In this document: one piece after another, positions 1 through 6,706 of the stretch
Numbering within the stretch: position 1 is the stretch's first letter
How the letters are laid out: every line of letters starts with the position of its first letter
The notes under the pieces: generated by a model
The model's input: only the letters and a program-made list of their open reading frames with translations
The model's database searches: none
What the model was told of the DNA's origin: nothing
Made by a program: the position numbers and the translations under genes
DNA from: Fimbriimonadales bacterium
Lineage (GTDB): Bacteria; Armatimonadota; Fimbriimonadia; Fimbriimonadales; Fimbriimonadaceae
Direction of reading: 5' to 3'
Assembly (NCBI GenBank): GCA_026392145.1
Contig: JAPLCS010000360.1
Span: 13,578 to 26,122 of the forward strand
Length of the DNA stretch: 12,545 bases

Positions 1-1
1 C

Positions 2-2056
2 GATTTAAGTGGATTTAAGGCAGTTTCTGTCAACCAATTGACACCGCGATTAAAGGTGCTGGTAGCCGTAGCTGAGCGGGATTACACGGATGCTGAGGGA
101 TGCTCGTCTCTTGAGACACGAGATAAACAAAGGATTCTTGTGGCGCTATCGAGAGTTAGGAGCGTTTTTCAATCTTTACATAACGGGTTAGTTGACGTTG
201 AATTCGTCATTCGATTTGTTCCTGAGCCTATTTTTACTCAGGGAGAATTTGAAAAAGTTATCCAAGCTGATTACAACTTATCTAAATTTGAAGCTGATGA
301 CTCAGTGGAGCGAGGACCTTTTGCCGCGCAACTTTTGTACAACACTTCTGTCTCATCGGGTTCAAGTGTATTTGCAAAGGGAGTTGCCAGCCCCGATTCA
401 ACCTTTGAGAAAGAAGTGCTCTTTGACTTATTGCGATCTTTGGATAAGCAAGTTAAAGACAGAGTTGGTGGAAGCCCCTACGGTCAAGTAGGTTCTATCA
501 CAGAAGGATTGAGGAATGTTTCCGGAATTAAGCTGCTGGATCCCGCCTACCAAGCCAATGCGGATGCTGTATATGATTTGTTTGCAAAGACTGACGGAAA
601 CGCTTTGAACGGCGATAACCCGCTTTTGAATGCAAAGGCAATTTCGAGTAATCATTCGTCCGAAATCAAGCTTGAAAAGGTGGATGGTTCGCTTAGGTAC
701 ATCGAAGAATCGGTTACCCGTTCGGGAAGGTTTTTCGTACCTATTCCGGTATCCGAAGTGGATGCTAGCGGTACGGTTCGGGCAAAAGCAATTGAGTTTG
801 ACGTGAAGGCGGCAACTGTTAATCCGCTTTCAATTGTGTTTGAGGATGGTTTGGGGAAGGCTACCGAGTATCGATTCGGTGCAGTTGAGTCCGACGTTAT
901 TGTTGAACCTGCCCTTGAATACAAGCGAGTTCGATTTCCGATTCCAGCGGGGACAAAGACGATTAAGATTGGAGCTGCTTTTGAAAAGACAACTCGGATG
1001 CAATCTGAACTCGTTTTGTTCCAATTCAAGAACTTTACGTTCAATCAGGACACCGTCTCCTTGGTTTCTAGTCGAACACGTTGGGTCGCACCCCTCGCGA
1101 ATGAGCTGACAAGTGCCTTGGGCAAACCAATGAGTCAGCTCGATAGACGCCGATTGGTTTCGAGTCTGAGTAGGGAAGGACTTGATTTTCACACGAATGT
1201 GGAGTTTAAAAAGGCGCTCGCGGACTACTTTAACTCACTTGATGCTTTTGTTGCCTATCGATCAGCGGTGGCTTATGGTCGGATTTGTTTTGATCCCAAA
1301 AATTCTGACGATGTGGCTTTAGCCGTCCAATTGCTTCAAGGTCCTCCTAATGAATATGTTCGAGAGGCGGTTCTGGGCTGGGTTGAAAAGTTTCCTGACA
1401 TCTCAAATTTCGAGGGTCTTGCCCCAAATGCGGTTCGATCTAGCTGGAGAGTGAGACTTGCCGCTATCGGTGCGCTGAATGCTCAGGAGCGTGGAACTTC
1501 AAAGTCGAAAATTGCGTCTAGGCAGTTACTTTTGACTTCAACTATGCAGGAATCCGCAGTGGTTCGTCAGGCCGCAATCTTGTGTTTGAACATTAATGAT
1601 TCGGATGAAAAGCGAAGGCTAGAGTACGCGTTGGTTAACGAACCATGTGAGTTGGTCAGGTTCAATGCGCTTGAGCATTACCTTAAAGGTCTAGGTGAGA
1701 TTTCGAGCGACGTGGCATCTGGGATTCTTGCCGACGATAGTCCTACGCTTCGTCAGAAAGTGGCGCAATCTAGCGTCATTGTAAGTGCAAAGGGCGGACG
1801 TGATTTATTGCGAAGGTTGGTTGTAGATATTGATTCTCGAGTAAGAGTTGCGACTTTTCAGGCTTTGCTCAAGTTTGCTGATTTGAGGTCAGAGGAGTAT
1901 CAGAACTTGTATGCAGATCGAAGCCCGATGGTGCAGTACGCATTGGCCCTAGCGGCACGTGAGAAGCGGATAGTGTTGCCAGATGAAGTGAAGGCGACCT
2001 TGAAAATGAGTGCTTGGAGTGAGGTCAGGACATTGGCTGAAATTCCGAGGGTATGA
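2..2056 (+). CDS. 5'-partial large protein: beta-rich middle and HEAT-like helical C-terminus
   Basis: The reading frame is open from the left edge, so the true start probably lies outside the window; a TTG at 38 is the first possible internal start but has no clear ribosome site. I do not recognise the N-terminal part, an alpha/beta-looking segment of about 200 residues. Bases of about 665-1045 encode a strand-rich block with alternating hydrophobic residues (IEFDV, LSIVFEDG, TIKIGAAF, LVLFQFKNFTF), like a jelly-roll or carbohydrate-binding module. From about 1110 to 2030 the protein is built of short amphipathic helix pairs with repeating patterns (VREAVLGW, VRLAAIGAL, VRQAAILCL, VRFNALEHY, VRVATFQAL, VQYALALAA), typical of HEAT or PBS-lyase-type helical repeats, which usually bind proteins. 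An extracellular or envelope role is plausible, but the secretion signal would be off-window. It ends 38 bases before rpiB on the same strand. No enzymatic motif is visible, so function is unknown. Confidence 0.75.
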   Translation, partial: DLSGFKAVSVNQLTPRLKVLVAVAERDYTDAEGCSSLETRDKQRILVALSRVRSVFQSLHNGLVDVEFVIRFVPEPIFTQGEFEKVIQADYNLSKFEADDSVERGPFAAQLLYNTSVSSGSSVFAKGVASPDSTFEKEVLFDLLRSLDKQVKDRVGGSPYGQVGSITEGLRNVSGIKLLDPAYQANADAVYDLFAKTDGNALNGDNPLLNAKAISSNHSSEIKLEKVDGSLRYIEESVTRSGRFFVPIPVSEVDASGTVRAKAIEFDVKAATVNPLSIVFEDGLGKATEYRFGAVESDVIVEPALEYKRVRFPIPAGTKTIKIGAAFEKTTRMQSELVLFQFKNFTFNQDTVSLVSSRTRWVAPLANELTSALGKPMSQLDRRRLVSSLSREGLDFHTNVEFKKALADYFNSLDAFVAYRSAVAYGRICFDPKNSDDVALAVQLLQGPPNEYVREAVLGWVEKFPDISNFEGLAPNAVRSSWRVRLAAIGALNAQERGTSKSKIASRQLLLTSTMQESAVVRQAAILCLNINDSDEKRRLEYALVNEPCELVRFNALEHYLKGLGEISSDVASGILADDSPTLRQKVAQSSVIVSAKGGRDLLRRLVVDIDSRVRVATFQALLKFADLRSEEYQNLYADRSPMVQYALALAAREKRIVLPDEVKATLKMSAWSEVRTLAEIPRV

Positions 2057-2079
2057 ATAGTTTCTGATTTAGTGTTTGT

Positions 2080-2084
2080 GGAGG
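2080..2084 (+). promoter_or_regulatory. Shine-Dalgarno site for rpiB (fixes a TTG start)
   Basis: GGAGG sits 10 bases before TTG at 2095. No ATG or GTG in frame gives the conserved family N-terminus MKIVLGSDHAA, so this site together with homology fixes the TTG start. Confidence 0.75.
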
Positions 2085-2094
2085 AAATTCGATT

Positions 2095-2529
2095 TTGAAG
2101 ATTGTCTTGGGTTCTGATCATGCGGCGATTGATTTAAGAAAGTGGTTGGTCGCTGAGTTACAGAAGCTCGGGCATGAGACCGTGGAAGTAGGAGCTCGGG
2201 ATACGACGGCTTATGACTATCCTGATGCTGCAGACGAACTTGCCGCTTGTTTACACGAATTCGATTTTGGCATTGTCATTTGTGGCACGGGCATTGGGAT
2301 TAGTGTGAGAGCGAATCGATATTCTCATGTTCGATGTGCACTGTGTACCACTGAATACATGGCTGAGATGGCTCGGGAGCATAACGATGCTAATGTGTTG
2401 GCACTTGGCGCACGGGTGTTGGGAACTGAACAGGCTTTGGCAATCGTAAAAACTTTTGCCGTCGGAAAAGTAAGTACGGTCGAGCGCCACTTGAATAGAA
2501 TCAAGAAACTTGGAGCGCCAGTTCTATAA
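2095..2529 (+). CDS. rpiB: Ribose-5-phosphate isomerase B (RpiB/LacA family)
   Basis: Interconverts ribose 5-phosphate and ribulose 5-phosphate in the cytoplasmic non-oxidative pentose phosphate pathway. The 144-residue protein has the usual RpiB length (E. coli about 149) and its hallmarks in order: GSDHAA at residues 6-11, the anion-binding loop and catalytic cysteine in ICGTGIGIS (Cys63), and the REHNDANVLALGAR segment (94-107) containing the family's conserved active-site region. Basic residues near the C-terminus (RHLNRIKK) match the phosphate-binding tail. The cysteine and the GTGIG loop favour RpiB; some relatives use allose phosphate or are the galactose-6-phosphate isomerase LacA/LacB, but no lactose-pathway neighbours are present. 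It starts at TTG behind GGAGG and follows the truncated HEAT-like gene by 38 bases, so the two may share a transcript. No terminator is visible directly after it. Confidence 0.95.
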   Translation: MKIVLGSDHAAIDLRKWLVAELQKLGHETVEVGARDTTAYDYPDAADELAACLHEFDFGIVICGTGIGISVRANRYSHVRCALCTTEYMAEMAREHNDANVLALGARVLGTEQALAIVKTFAVGKVSTVERHLNRIKKLGAPVL

Positions 2530-2555
2530 TTGGCTTTAATGTGGAAGCACTTAGA

Positions 2556-2619
2556 TAGTATTAGACGTTGATAGTATTGGACGTTGATTTAATTTGACCT
2601 TGACAGTATTAGACGTTGT
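2556..2619 (+). repeat. Four-unit 16-bp tandem repeat upstream of the S41 pair
   Basis: Four head-to-tail 16-base units: 2556-2571 TAGTATTAGACGTTGA, 2572-2587 TAGTATTGGACGTTGA, 2588-2603 TTTAATTTGACCTTGA and 2604-2619 CAGTATTAGACGTTGT. Units 1, 2 and 4 differ by one to three bases; unit 3 is diverged. The junction of units 3 and 4 creates TTGACA (2600-2605), a perfect -35-like hexamer, but I see no good -10 at the right spacing. The array ends 39 bases before the first S41 start codon, so it lies in that gene's promoter or leader region. A reiterated regulator-binding site or simple slippage expansion are both possible. Confidence 0.85.
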
Positions 2620-2658
2620 AAACCGTACCAACCATTTTTTTATCCTGCACCAAAGACT

Positions 2659-3930
2659 ATGAAGCCTCAATCTAAAAGTTTTGTTTCTGCCTTGCTCGTG
2701 AGCTCAATGCTTGTCAGCACCATTGTTGGCTTGAAAGTTCGTGAAAGGCAGGAAATGCCTGATACTATGCGAGTAAGTCCGCTTATGGCTAGTAATGATG
2801 GCCAAATTGACATTGGCGAAGGAGATTACTACAAGGGAATTGTCGAGTTACTTAAGGATCGTTACGTTGATCCAGTGACGGATAATGATAAGTTGCTCAG
2901 TGGAGCGGTCCGTGGACTTGTTCTTGGATTGAGAGATGTTGATAGCCAATATTTTTCGCCCAAAGAGTTTGAAGCGTTTAAGTCAATCAGGGCTGGGTCT
3001 TACCCGGGAATAGGTGTTTGGTTGGATTTCAAACCAATGAAGACAACTATAAAGGTTGACGGTGCTTCTGAGGAGGCAATGCTTCCAAAACTTGCGGTGA
3101 TTTCGGTTGCACCAGGTTCATGCGCCGATAAAGCAGGAGTTAAGTCGGGTGATGTGCTTGAGTACATTGACGGCTTTTGGGTGACAAATACTGAGGAACT
3201 CGTGAAGTATCGACAGGTTCAAAATGATTTTCTTGCGAAGAAAGTAGATTTCAAGACTTTGAATGAATTGCGAAAGGAGTTGAGGAAGAAACTAGACAAG
3301 AGTGTTACTCCTTTTCGAGCTCGGGAACGGGCAATTCTTGGAACGAGCGGTACTGTTCCCACGACTTGGAATCGAAATGGTAAGCGGTTTAGTTTTAATC
3401 TAGAAAGAAAGATCACCGAGGTTCCTAACTTTAAGGAATCTAGTGGTGCGTTTATCCTTGGTTTCACAGCGGGCGCTCCTGCCGCATTGGAAAGCTATTT
3501 GAGAGGTAAGAGCGAAGTAACGCTTGATCTTAGAAACAACGTTTTGGGAGATTTTGAGACCATGCGAAAGTGCTTAGCCTTGGTGGCTCCTTCTGGAAAG
3601 TATGGTTATTTTGAAACTTCAAAAACTCCGACAATGCTCTCGGTAGAAAATGGTAATCCAAAACCACCGAAAGTGAAGTTGTTGGTTGATTCGAGTACTC
3701 GGGATGCGGCTGAGATTTTTGCAGTCGCATTATCATCGACCGAAAAAACTATTTTGAGTGGGGGTGCGATGGGTGACAAACTCAAGCTACGGGACATCGG
3801 CCAGCTTCCGGATGGGAGTGGCTATTGCGTGGTCACTGGACTCTATAAGACAGGAACGCCTAAGGTGGATGCCGCTACAACGACGACCGCTCAAGGTAAG
3901 AAGGGAAGCGGAAAGGGAGTGTCGCTATGA
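2659..3930 (+). CDS. S41/CtpA-like pseudoprotease, catalytic Ser replaced by Asp
   Basis: Inactive-looking member of the C-terminal processing protease family (peptidase S41), 423 residues. Residues 7-25 form a hydrophobic signal or anchor after a short basic start. A CtpA N-terminal helical part (about 55-110, GAVRGLVLGLRDVDSQYF) leads into a PDZ-like domain from about 115 (YPGIGVWLDF, then VAPGSCADKAGVKSGDVLEYIDG). A charged, Lys/Glu-rich insertion lies at about 185-240, and the protease fold resumes at LDLRNN (289-294). In the active-site helix, LVDSSTRDAAEIFAVAL aligns without gaps to LVDGESASAAEIMAGVL of the next gene: the nucleophile position is Asp349, and the residue matching E. coli Prc Asp441 is Ser360. 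Lys374 is kept at exactly +25. It therefore probably cannot cleave peptides, though its fold and PDZ domain look maintained. The C-terminus is a Thr/Gly/Lys-rich tail. No strong ribosome site precedes ATG 2659 (only AAAG). Its stop overlaps the next start (ATGA). Confidence 0.85.
   Translation: MKPQSKSFVSALLVSSMLVSTIVGLKVRERQEMPDTMRVSPLMASNDGQIDIGEGDYYKGIVELLKDRYVDPVTDNDKLLSGAVRGLVLGLRDVDSQYFSPKEFEAFKSIRAGSYPGIGVWLDFKPMKTTIKVDGASEEAMLPKLAVISVAPGSCADKAGVKSGDVLEYIDGFWVTNTEELVKYRQVQNDFLAKKVDFKTLNELRKELRKKLDKSVTPFRARERAILGTSGTVPTTWNRNGKRFSFNLERKITEVPNFKESSGAFILGFTAGAPAALESYLRGKSEVTLDLRNNVLGDFETMRKCLALVAPSGKYGYFETSKTPTMLSVENGNPKPPKVKLLVDSSTRDAAEIFAVALSSTEKTILSGGAMGDKLKLRDIGQLPDGSGYCVVTGLYKTGTPKVDAATTTTAQGKKGSGKGVSL
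3913..3919 (+). promoter_or_regulatory. Shine-Dalgarno site for the active S41 gene
   Basis: AAGGGAG lies inside the end of the upstream S41-like gene, seven bases before ATG 3927. Together with the ATGA stop/start overlap it indicates coupled translation of the two paralogues. Confidence 0.7.
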
Positions 3931-5168
3931 AAAAGGTCATTGCAACTGTAATTGGTTTGCTTGCATGTTTTGCTTTTGGATACTTCTGGAAGGACATCAG
4001 GAATAATCAGTTCCCAGGTTCAAGTAGAGATTATTTGCTGGGTATTCGAACTAGTGGAAAGAATGTTCGAGATGATCAGGTTTTTAAGGATGTTTATGCC
4101 CGAGTTGCCGGTACAAACATTAAGAAAGCTGATCGAAAGGAACTGAAATATGCTGCGATGGAAGGGCTCGTGGCTTCCCTTGGTGACCCGCACAGTAATT
4201 TCTTTGTTCCGAAAATCAATACTGCGTTTAGAGACGAAACTTCTGGCAAGTTTTTTGGCATTGGTGCTCGGCTCACGCCTGATAATGCGGGAGTTAAGGT
4301 CACTCAGGTCTTTACTGATGGACCGGCGCAAAAGGCAGGTGTGCTCGCTGGGGACATCATCACCACGGTAGATGGGACCAACGTTGCTGGGATGGACTCT
4401 GATGATATAGTGTTGATGATAAAGGGCAAGGAAAACACGATTGTTCGGCTCAAGATATTGCGACCAAATGTTGAACAGCCGATCGAATTTGCAATCAAGC
4501 GGCAAAAAGTGGTTCCGCCATCAGTTGAAAGCAAGGTGCTGAAGGCTCAGAACACTGGTTATATTCGGATTCTGAACTTTTCTCAAGAGGTGCCTGAGCA
4601 GTTTGATCGGGAACTTGAGACGGTTGAAGCCGCGGGAATTAAGGGGCTCGTTATTGATTTAAGAGGTAATCCCGGTGGGTCTCTGGATGCTGCGATTATG
4701 ATTCTAAGTCGATTTATTGATAATAAATTGGCCGTGACACTGAAGTTCCGAGAAGAGAATCAGCAAGAAACCTACGAGACGAGCAAGGGAGATACTCATA
4801 ACTTTAAGTATCCGATCACCGTTCTGGTTGATGGTGAGTCTGCGAGCGCCGCGGAAATTATGGCTGGGGTGTTGAAGGACTATAACAAGGCCACGTTGAT
4901 TGGAGAGCGAACCTATGGCAAGTTCTCGGTGCAGACTGTGTTTAACCAGATTGATGGAGCGGGAATCAAACTCACGATTGCTCACTACTTCCTTCCTAAG
5001 TCGGGAGCTAAATCACGAAAGGTTGATGAGGACGGCACTTATATTTCGGGTGGGCTCGATCCAGATATTCTGGTGAAGGTTGACGAAGAGAAAGAGTATG
5101 AGCCGGGAAATCTTGAAAGAGACAACCAGTTGGCGCGTGCTGTAGAGTTTCTTCGAACCGGGAAGTAA
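3927..5168 (+). CDS. S41 C-terminal processing peptidase (CtpA/Prc type), active form
   Basis: Membrane-anchored or periplasmic serine protease of family S41, which trims or degrades envelope proteins from exposed C-termini. The 413-residue protein has an N-terminal basic-hydrophobic signal or anchor (3-20), a helical cap region (about 45-105, LVASLGDPHSNFF), a PDZ domain (about 107-180, GIGARLTPDNAG to KILRP) that would bind substrate tails, and the protease core. LVIDLRGNPGGSLDAA (241-256) is the classic S41 signature. The catalytic set is complete: Ser307 in ESASAAE, Asp318 and Lys332 in TYGKFSVQ. The Ser-Lys spacing of 25 and Ser-Asp spacing of 11 equal those of E. coli Prc (Ser430, Asp441, Lys455). 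A short tail follows GGLDPDILV. The start overlaps the stop of the inactive paralogue, so the two should be made together. Family assignment is firm; the physiological substrate is unknown. Confidence 0.95.
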   Translation: MKKVIATVIGLLACFAFGYFWKDIRNNQFPGSSRDYLLGIRTSGKNVRDDQVFKDVYARVAGTNIKKADRKELKYAAMEGLVASLGDPHSNFFVPKINTAFRDETSGKFFGIGARLTPDNAGVKVTQVFTDGPAQKAGVLAGDIITTVDGTNVAGMDSDDIVLMIKGKENTIVRLKILRPNVEQPIEFAIKRQKVVPPSVESKVLKAQNTGYIRILNFSQEVPEQFDRELETVEAAGIKGLVIDLRGNPGGSLDAAIMILSRFIDNKLAVTLKFREENQQETYETSKGDTHNFKYPITVLVDGESASAAEIMAGVLKDYNKATLIGERTYGKFSVQTVFNQIDGAGIKLTIAHYFLPKSGAKSRKVDEDGTYISGGLDPDILVKVDEEKEYEPGNLERDNQLARAVEFLRTGK

Positions 5169-5185
5169 GGGCGGTTCACTTATTT

Positions 5186-5213
5186 TTGGATTCGGTTGCT
5201 CTTGAGCTAGAAT
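5186..5213 (+). promoter_or_regulatory. Candidate promoter of the xer gene, near-leaderless
   Basis: TTGGAT (5186-5191), a 16-base spacer and TAGAAT (5208-5213, five of six bases of TATAAT) lie immediately before the recombinase ATG at 5223. Transcription would begin at about 5220, leaving almost no leader, which fits the lack of any Shine-Dalgarno sequence there. Confidence 0.4.
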
Positions 5214-5222
5214 GAACTGAAC

Positions 5223-6131
5223 ATGCGGGCTTTGCGCTCAAAGAGCAGGCAAGAGAAAGGTACTTCCGGGAATGCGGAGGTTTCTTTTGCCTTGCATGAG
5301 CACTACCAGGCTTATATTGATTTTCTTTCTGCCCGTAAGTCCCCTTCGACAGTGCGTGCCTACCTGTCTGATATTTCTCAACTGAATGAGTATTCGAGCG
5401 GTGAGTTCAAGTTTGAAACCGATTATTTGCGACTTTTTTTGAGAAAGTTTGGAGGTAGTCCGACGACTCGTGCACGCAAGTTATCAACTTTGCGAGGGTT
5501 GGCTAAGTTTCTCAAAAGTCGAGGGGTCATTGAACTTGATGCGACCGAGGCGTTGGAGGCGCCTTATCGAAGAAAAAAGTTGCCTAAGGCTTTGAATTTG
5601 GAGCAAACAAATGCGCTGCTTGATCAAGATACACAGTCTCGGACTCCCTTACGAGATCAAGCGCTTCTTGAATTGCTTTATGGTGCTGGACTACGGGCCG
5701 CCGAATTGGTTTCACTGAACCTCAATCAAGTTGATTTTCGTAATCGTCAGATTCGAGTGGTTGGGAAAGGGAATAAGGAACGAATTGTCTTTTTTGGTCA
5801 TTCTGCACTCCACGCCTTAAATCGATTTCAAGAGGAAGAAAGAGTTGCTGGGCAAGCACTTTTTACTAATGCCTCTGGGAAGAGGCTTACTACTCGAACG
5901 GTTCAGAATGTTTGCAAGCGATGGGCGCTCAGTGTTGGACTTCCTCCAGATATAAGCCCTCACACTTTGCGGCATACTTTTGCCACACACATGTTGGATA
6001 ACGGTGCTGACCTCAAGACCATTCAACAGCTATTAGGCCATGCAAGTTTGGCTACCACCCAAATTTACACTCATGTAAGTATAGAGAGGTTACAGGAGGC
6101 AGTGAATACTGCCCATCCCAAAAGCCGATAG
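5223..6131 (+). CDS. xerC: Xer-type tyrosine recombinase (XerC/XerD family)
   Basis: Site-specific recombinase of the kind that resolves chromosome dimers at dif sites during division. The 302-residue length is typical of XerC/XerD. The N-terminal SAM-like core-binding domain spans about 24-105 (SPSTVRAYLSDISQLNEY, then TTRARKLSTLRGLAKFL). The catalytic domain follows with all six active residues: Arg158 (GAGLRAAEL), Lys182 (GKGNKER), His247 and Arg250 (SPHTLRHTFATHM), His273 (LLGHASLATTQ) and the nucleophile Tyr282 (IYTHV). The tail ends HPKSR, close to the HPR/HPK tails of Xer proteins. XerC versus XerD cannot be decided here. ATG 5223 has no Shine-Dalgarno; the residues before the core domain are poorly conserved in such proteins, so a slightly different start is possible. 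No transposon, phage genes or att repeats flank it, so it is more likely the housekeeping enzyme than a mobile-element integrase. Confidence 0.9.
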   Translation: MRALRSKSRQEKGTSGNAEVSFALHEHYQAYIDFLSARKSPSTVRAYLSDISQLNEYSSGEFKFETDYLRLFLRKFGGSPTTRARKLSTLRGLAKFLKSRGVIELDATEALEAPYRRKKLPKALNLEQTNALLDQDTQSRTPLRDQALLELLYGAGLRAAELVSLNLNQVDFRNRQIRVVGKGNKERIVFFGHSALHALNRFQEEERVAGQALFTNASGKRLTTRTVQNVCKRWALSVGLPPDISPHTLRHTFATHMLDNGADLKTIQQLLGHASLATTQIYTHVSIERLQEAVNTAHPKSR

Positions 6132-6161
6132 AGTACTTTTTGGGTTTTAAACCCAGGTACT
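6132..6161. other. Nested palindrome between convergent genes
   Basis: AGTAC (6132-6136) pairs with GTACT (6157-6161) around GGGTTT-T-AAACCC (6142-6154). It begins within the xer stop codon and contains the stop codon of the minus-strand gene. A bidirectional transcription end is a natural reading, but no U-run follows the stem on either strand, so it is not a canonical intrinsic terminator. Confidence 0.4.
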
Positions 6162-6512
6162 TGCTCGCCGGAAGATCTTGTAAGTAATCGGGCGTCGGAC
6201 GTTTGCAAAAACAAAATCTGGCCATCCAGCCATGAAGTCTAATTCGTAGTCGTCTGGAGGTGAAATTAATACCAATGGGGTTGAATTGGCAACTGGATGC
6301 CCCATTTTCGCATGGGCGAACTCTTCGTATCCTGCAATCTTGCCTTCCTCTTGCAGTGTGGCGAGTAGATCTACAAAAAGTAAATCCACTCCATCTGAGT
6401 TGTTGAGTGCTTCTTCCCAGTTTTCGAAGTGCAGAAACTCATCGCCAGGGTGAAAACCTTCCCGAGCTTCCTTCACCATGTCCTGGTCTTTGGTAATGAG
6501 CACAAATTTCAT
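6147..6512 (-). CDS. Small degenerate response-regulator receiver-like protein
   Basis: A 121-residue cytoplasmic protein whose length and strand pattern fit a stand-alone receiver (CheY-like) fold. It has a hydrophobic beta1 (KFVLIT), a beta3 ending in Asp48 (LLFVDLL) where the phosphorylated Asp normally lies, a beta4 ending in a conserved-type Ser84 (PLVLIS), and a beta5 followed by Arg-Pro (VRRP, 105-108) where receivers have Lys-Pro. The acidic pair after beta1 that binds magnesium is replaced by Thr7-Lys8, so phosphorylation in the usual way is doubtful. The start is well set: GGGGAGGAA (complement of 6518-6526) stands five bases before the ATG. It is divergent from the sigma-factor gene, with a 194-base shared AT-rich upstream region, so a regulatory link is possible. 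The family match is by pattern only; an unrelated alpha/beta protein is the alternative. Confidence 0.6.
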   Translation of the reverse strand: MKFVLITKDQDMVKEAREGFHPGDEFLHFENWEEALNNSDGVDLLFVDLLATLQEEGKIAGYEEFAHAKMGHPVANSTPLVLISPPDDYELDFMAGWPDFVFANVRRPITYKIFRRASTWV

Positions 6513-6517
6513 TCAGC

Positions 6518-6526
6518 TTCCTCCCC
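6518..6526 (-). promoter_or_regulatory. Strong Shine-Dalgarno of the receiver-like gene
   Basis: On the minus strand this reads GGGGAGGAA, five bases before the ATG at 6512. It is one of the best ribosome sites in the window and supports the gene as real. Confidence 0.75.
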
Positions 6527-6598
6527 AACAGGTTACTCTTTTTGCGAATTGGATTCAAGATTTCATCATGAAAATACCTGCAATTCGTATCTGAGAAA

Positions 6599-6615
6599 AT
6601 ATATCATTGATATAT
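6599..6615. promoter_or_regulatory. Perfect AT-rich palindrome in divergent intergenic region
   Basis: ATATATCA-T-TGATATAT is a perfect eight-base inverted repeat around one base. CATTGAT recurs at 6633-6639, and TTCATT/AATGAA (6631-6636, 6644-6649) forms a further inverted repeat. The cluster lies between two divergent genes and upstream of the sigma-factor promoter, as expected for an operator region, though AT-rich sequence makes chance palindromes likelier. Confidence 0.4.
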
Positions 6616-6666
6616 CATTATAAAAATTATTTCATTGATGATAAATGAATGGGAAAACATCATTGC

Positions 6667-6679
6667 ATTGTGATACAAT
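6667..6679 (+). promoter_or_regulatory. Extended -10 promoter of the sigma-factor gene with overlapping inverted repeat
   Basis: TG-A-TACAAT (6671-6679) is an extended -10 element with five of six consensus bases. It overlaps ATTGT-GAT-ACAAT (6667-6679), a perfect five-base inverted repeat that could be an operator. No good -35 lies 16-18 bases upstream, which an extended -10 can tolerate. The leader would be about 20 bases with a weak AGGTG at 6691-6695. Confidence 0.5.
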
Positions 6680-6706
6680 AATGGAAAGACAGGTGTAGAG
6701 CACACT

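Noticed and set aside
2600..2605. TTGACA as part of a complete promoter for the first S41 gene
   Set aside because: No acceptable -10 hexamer is found 15-19 bases downstream; the nearest AT-rich stretch (about 2635-2643) is too far.
2556..2619. 16-bp repeats as a CRISPR array
   Set aside because: The units are directly adjacent with no spacers, are far too short, and no cas gene is nearby.
4020..4505. 161-codon minus-strand frame inside the active S41 gene
   Set aside because: It is antisense to a well-conserved protease domain and shows no recognisable domain of its own.
5223..6131. Recombinase as an integrase of a mobile element
   Set aside because: Length and motifs are those of housekeeping Xer proteins, and there are no flanking att repeats, tRNA target, phage or transposon genes.
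6132..6161. Palindrome as a standard intrinsic terminator or as a dif site for the adjacent xer gene
   Set aside because: No T-run follows on either strand, and it lacks the 11-6-11 arm pattern and the usual TTATG-type half-site of dif.
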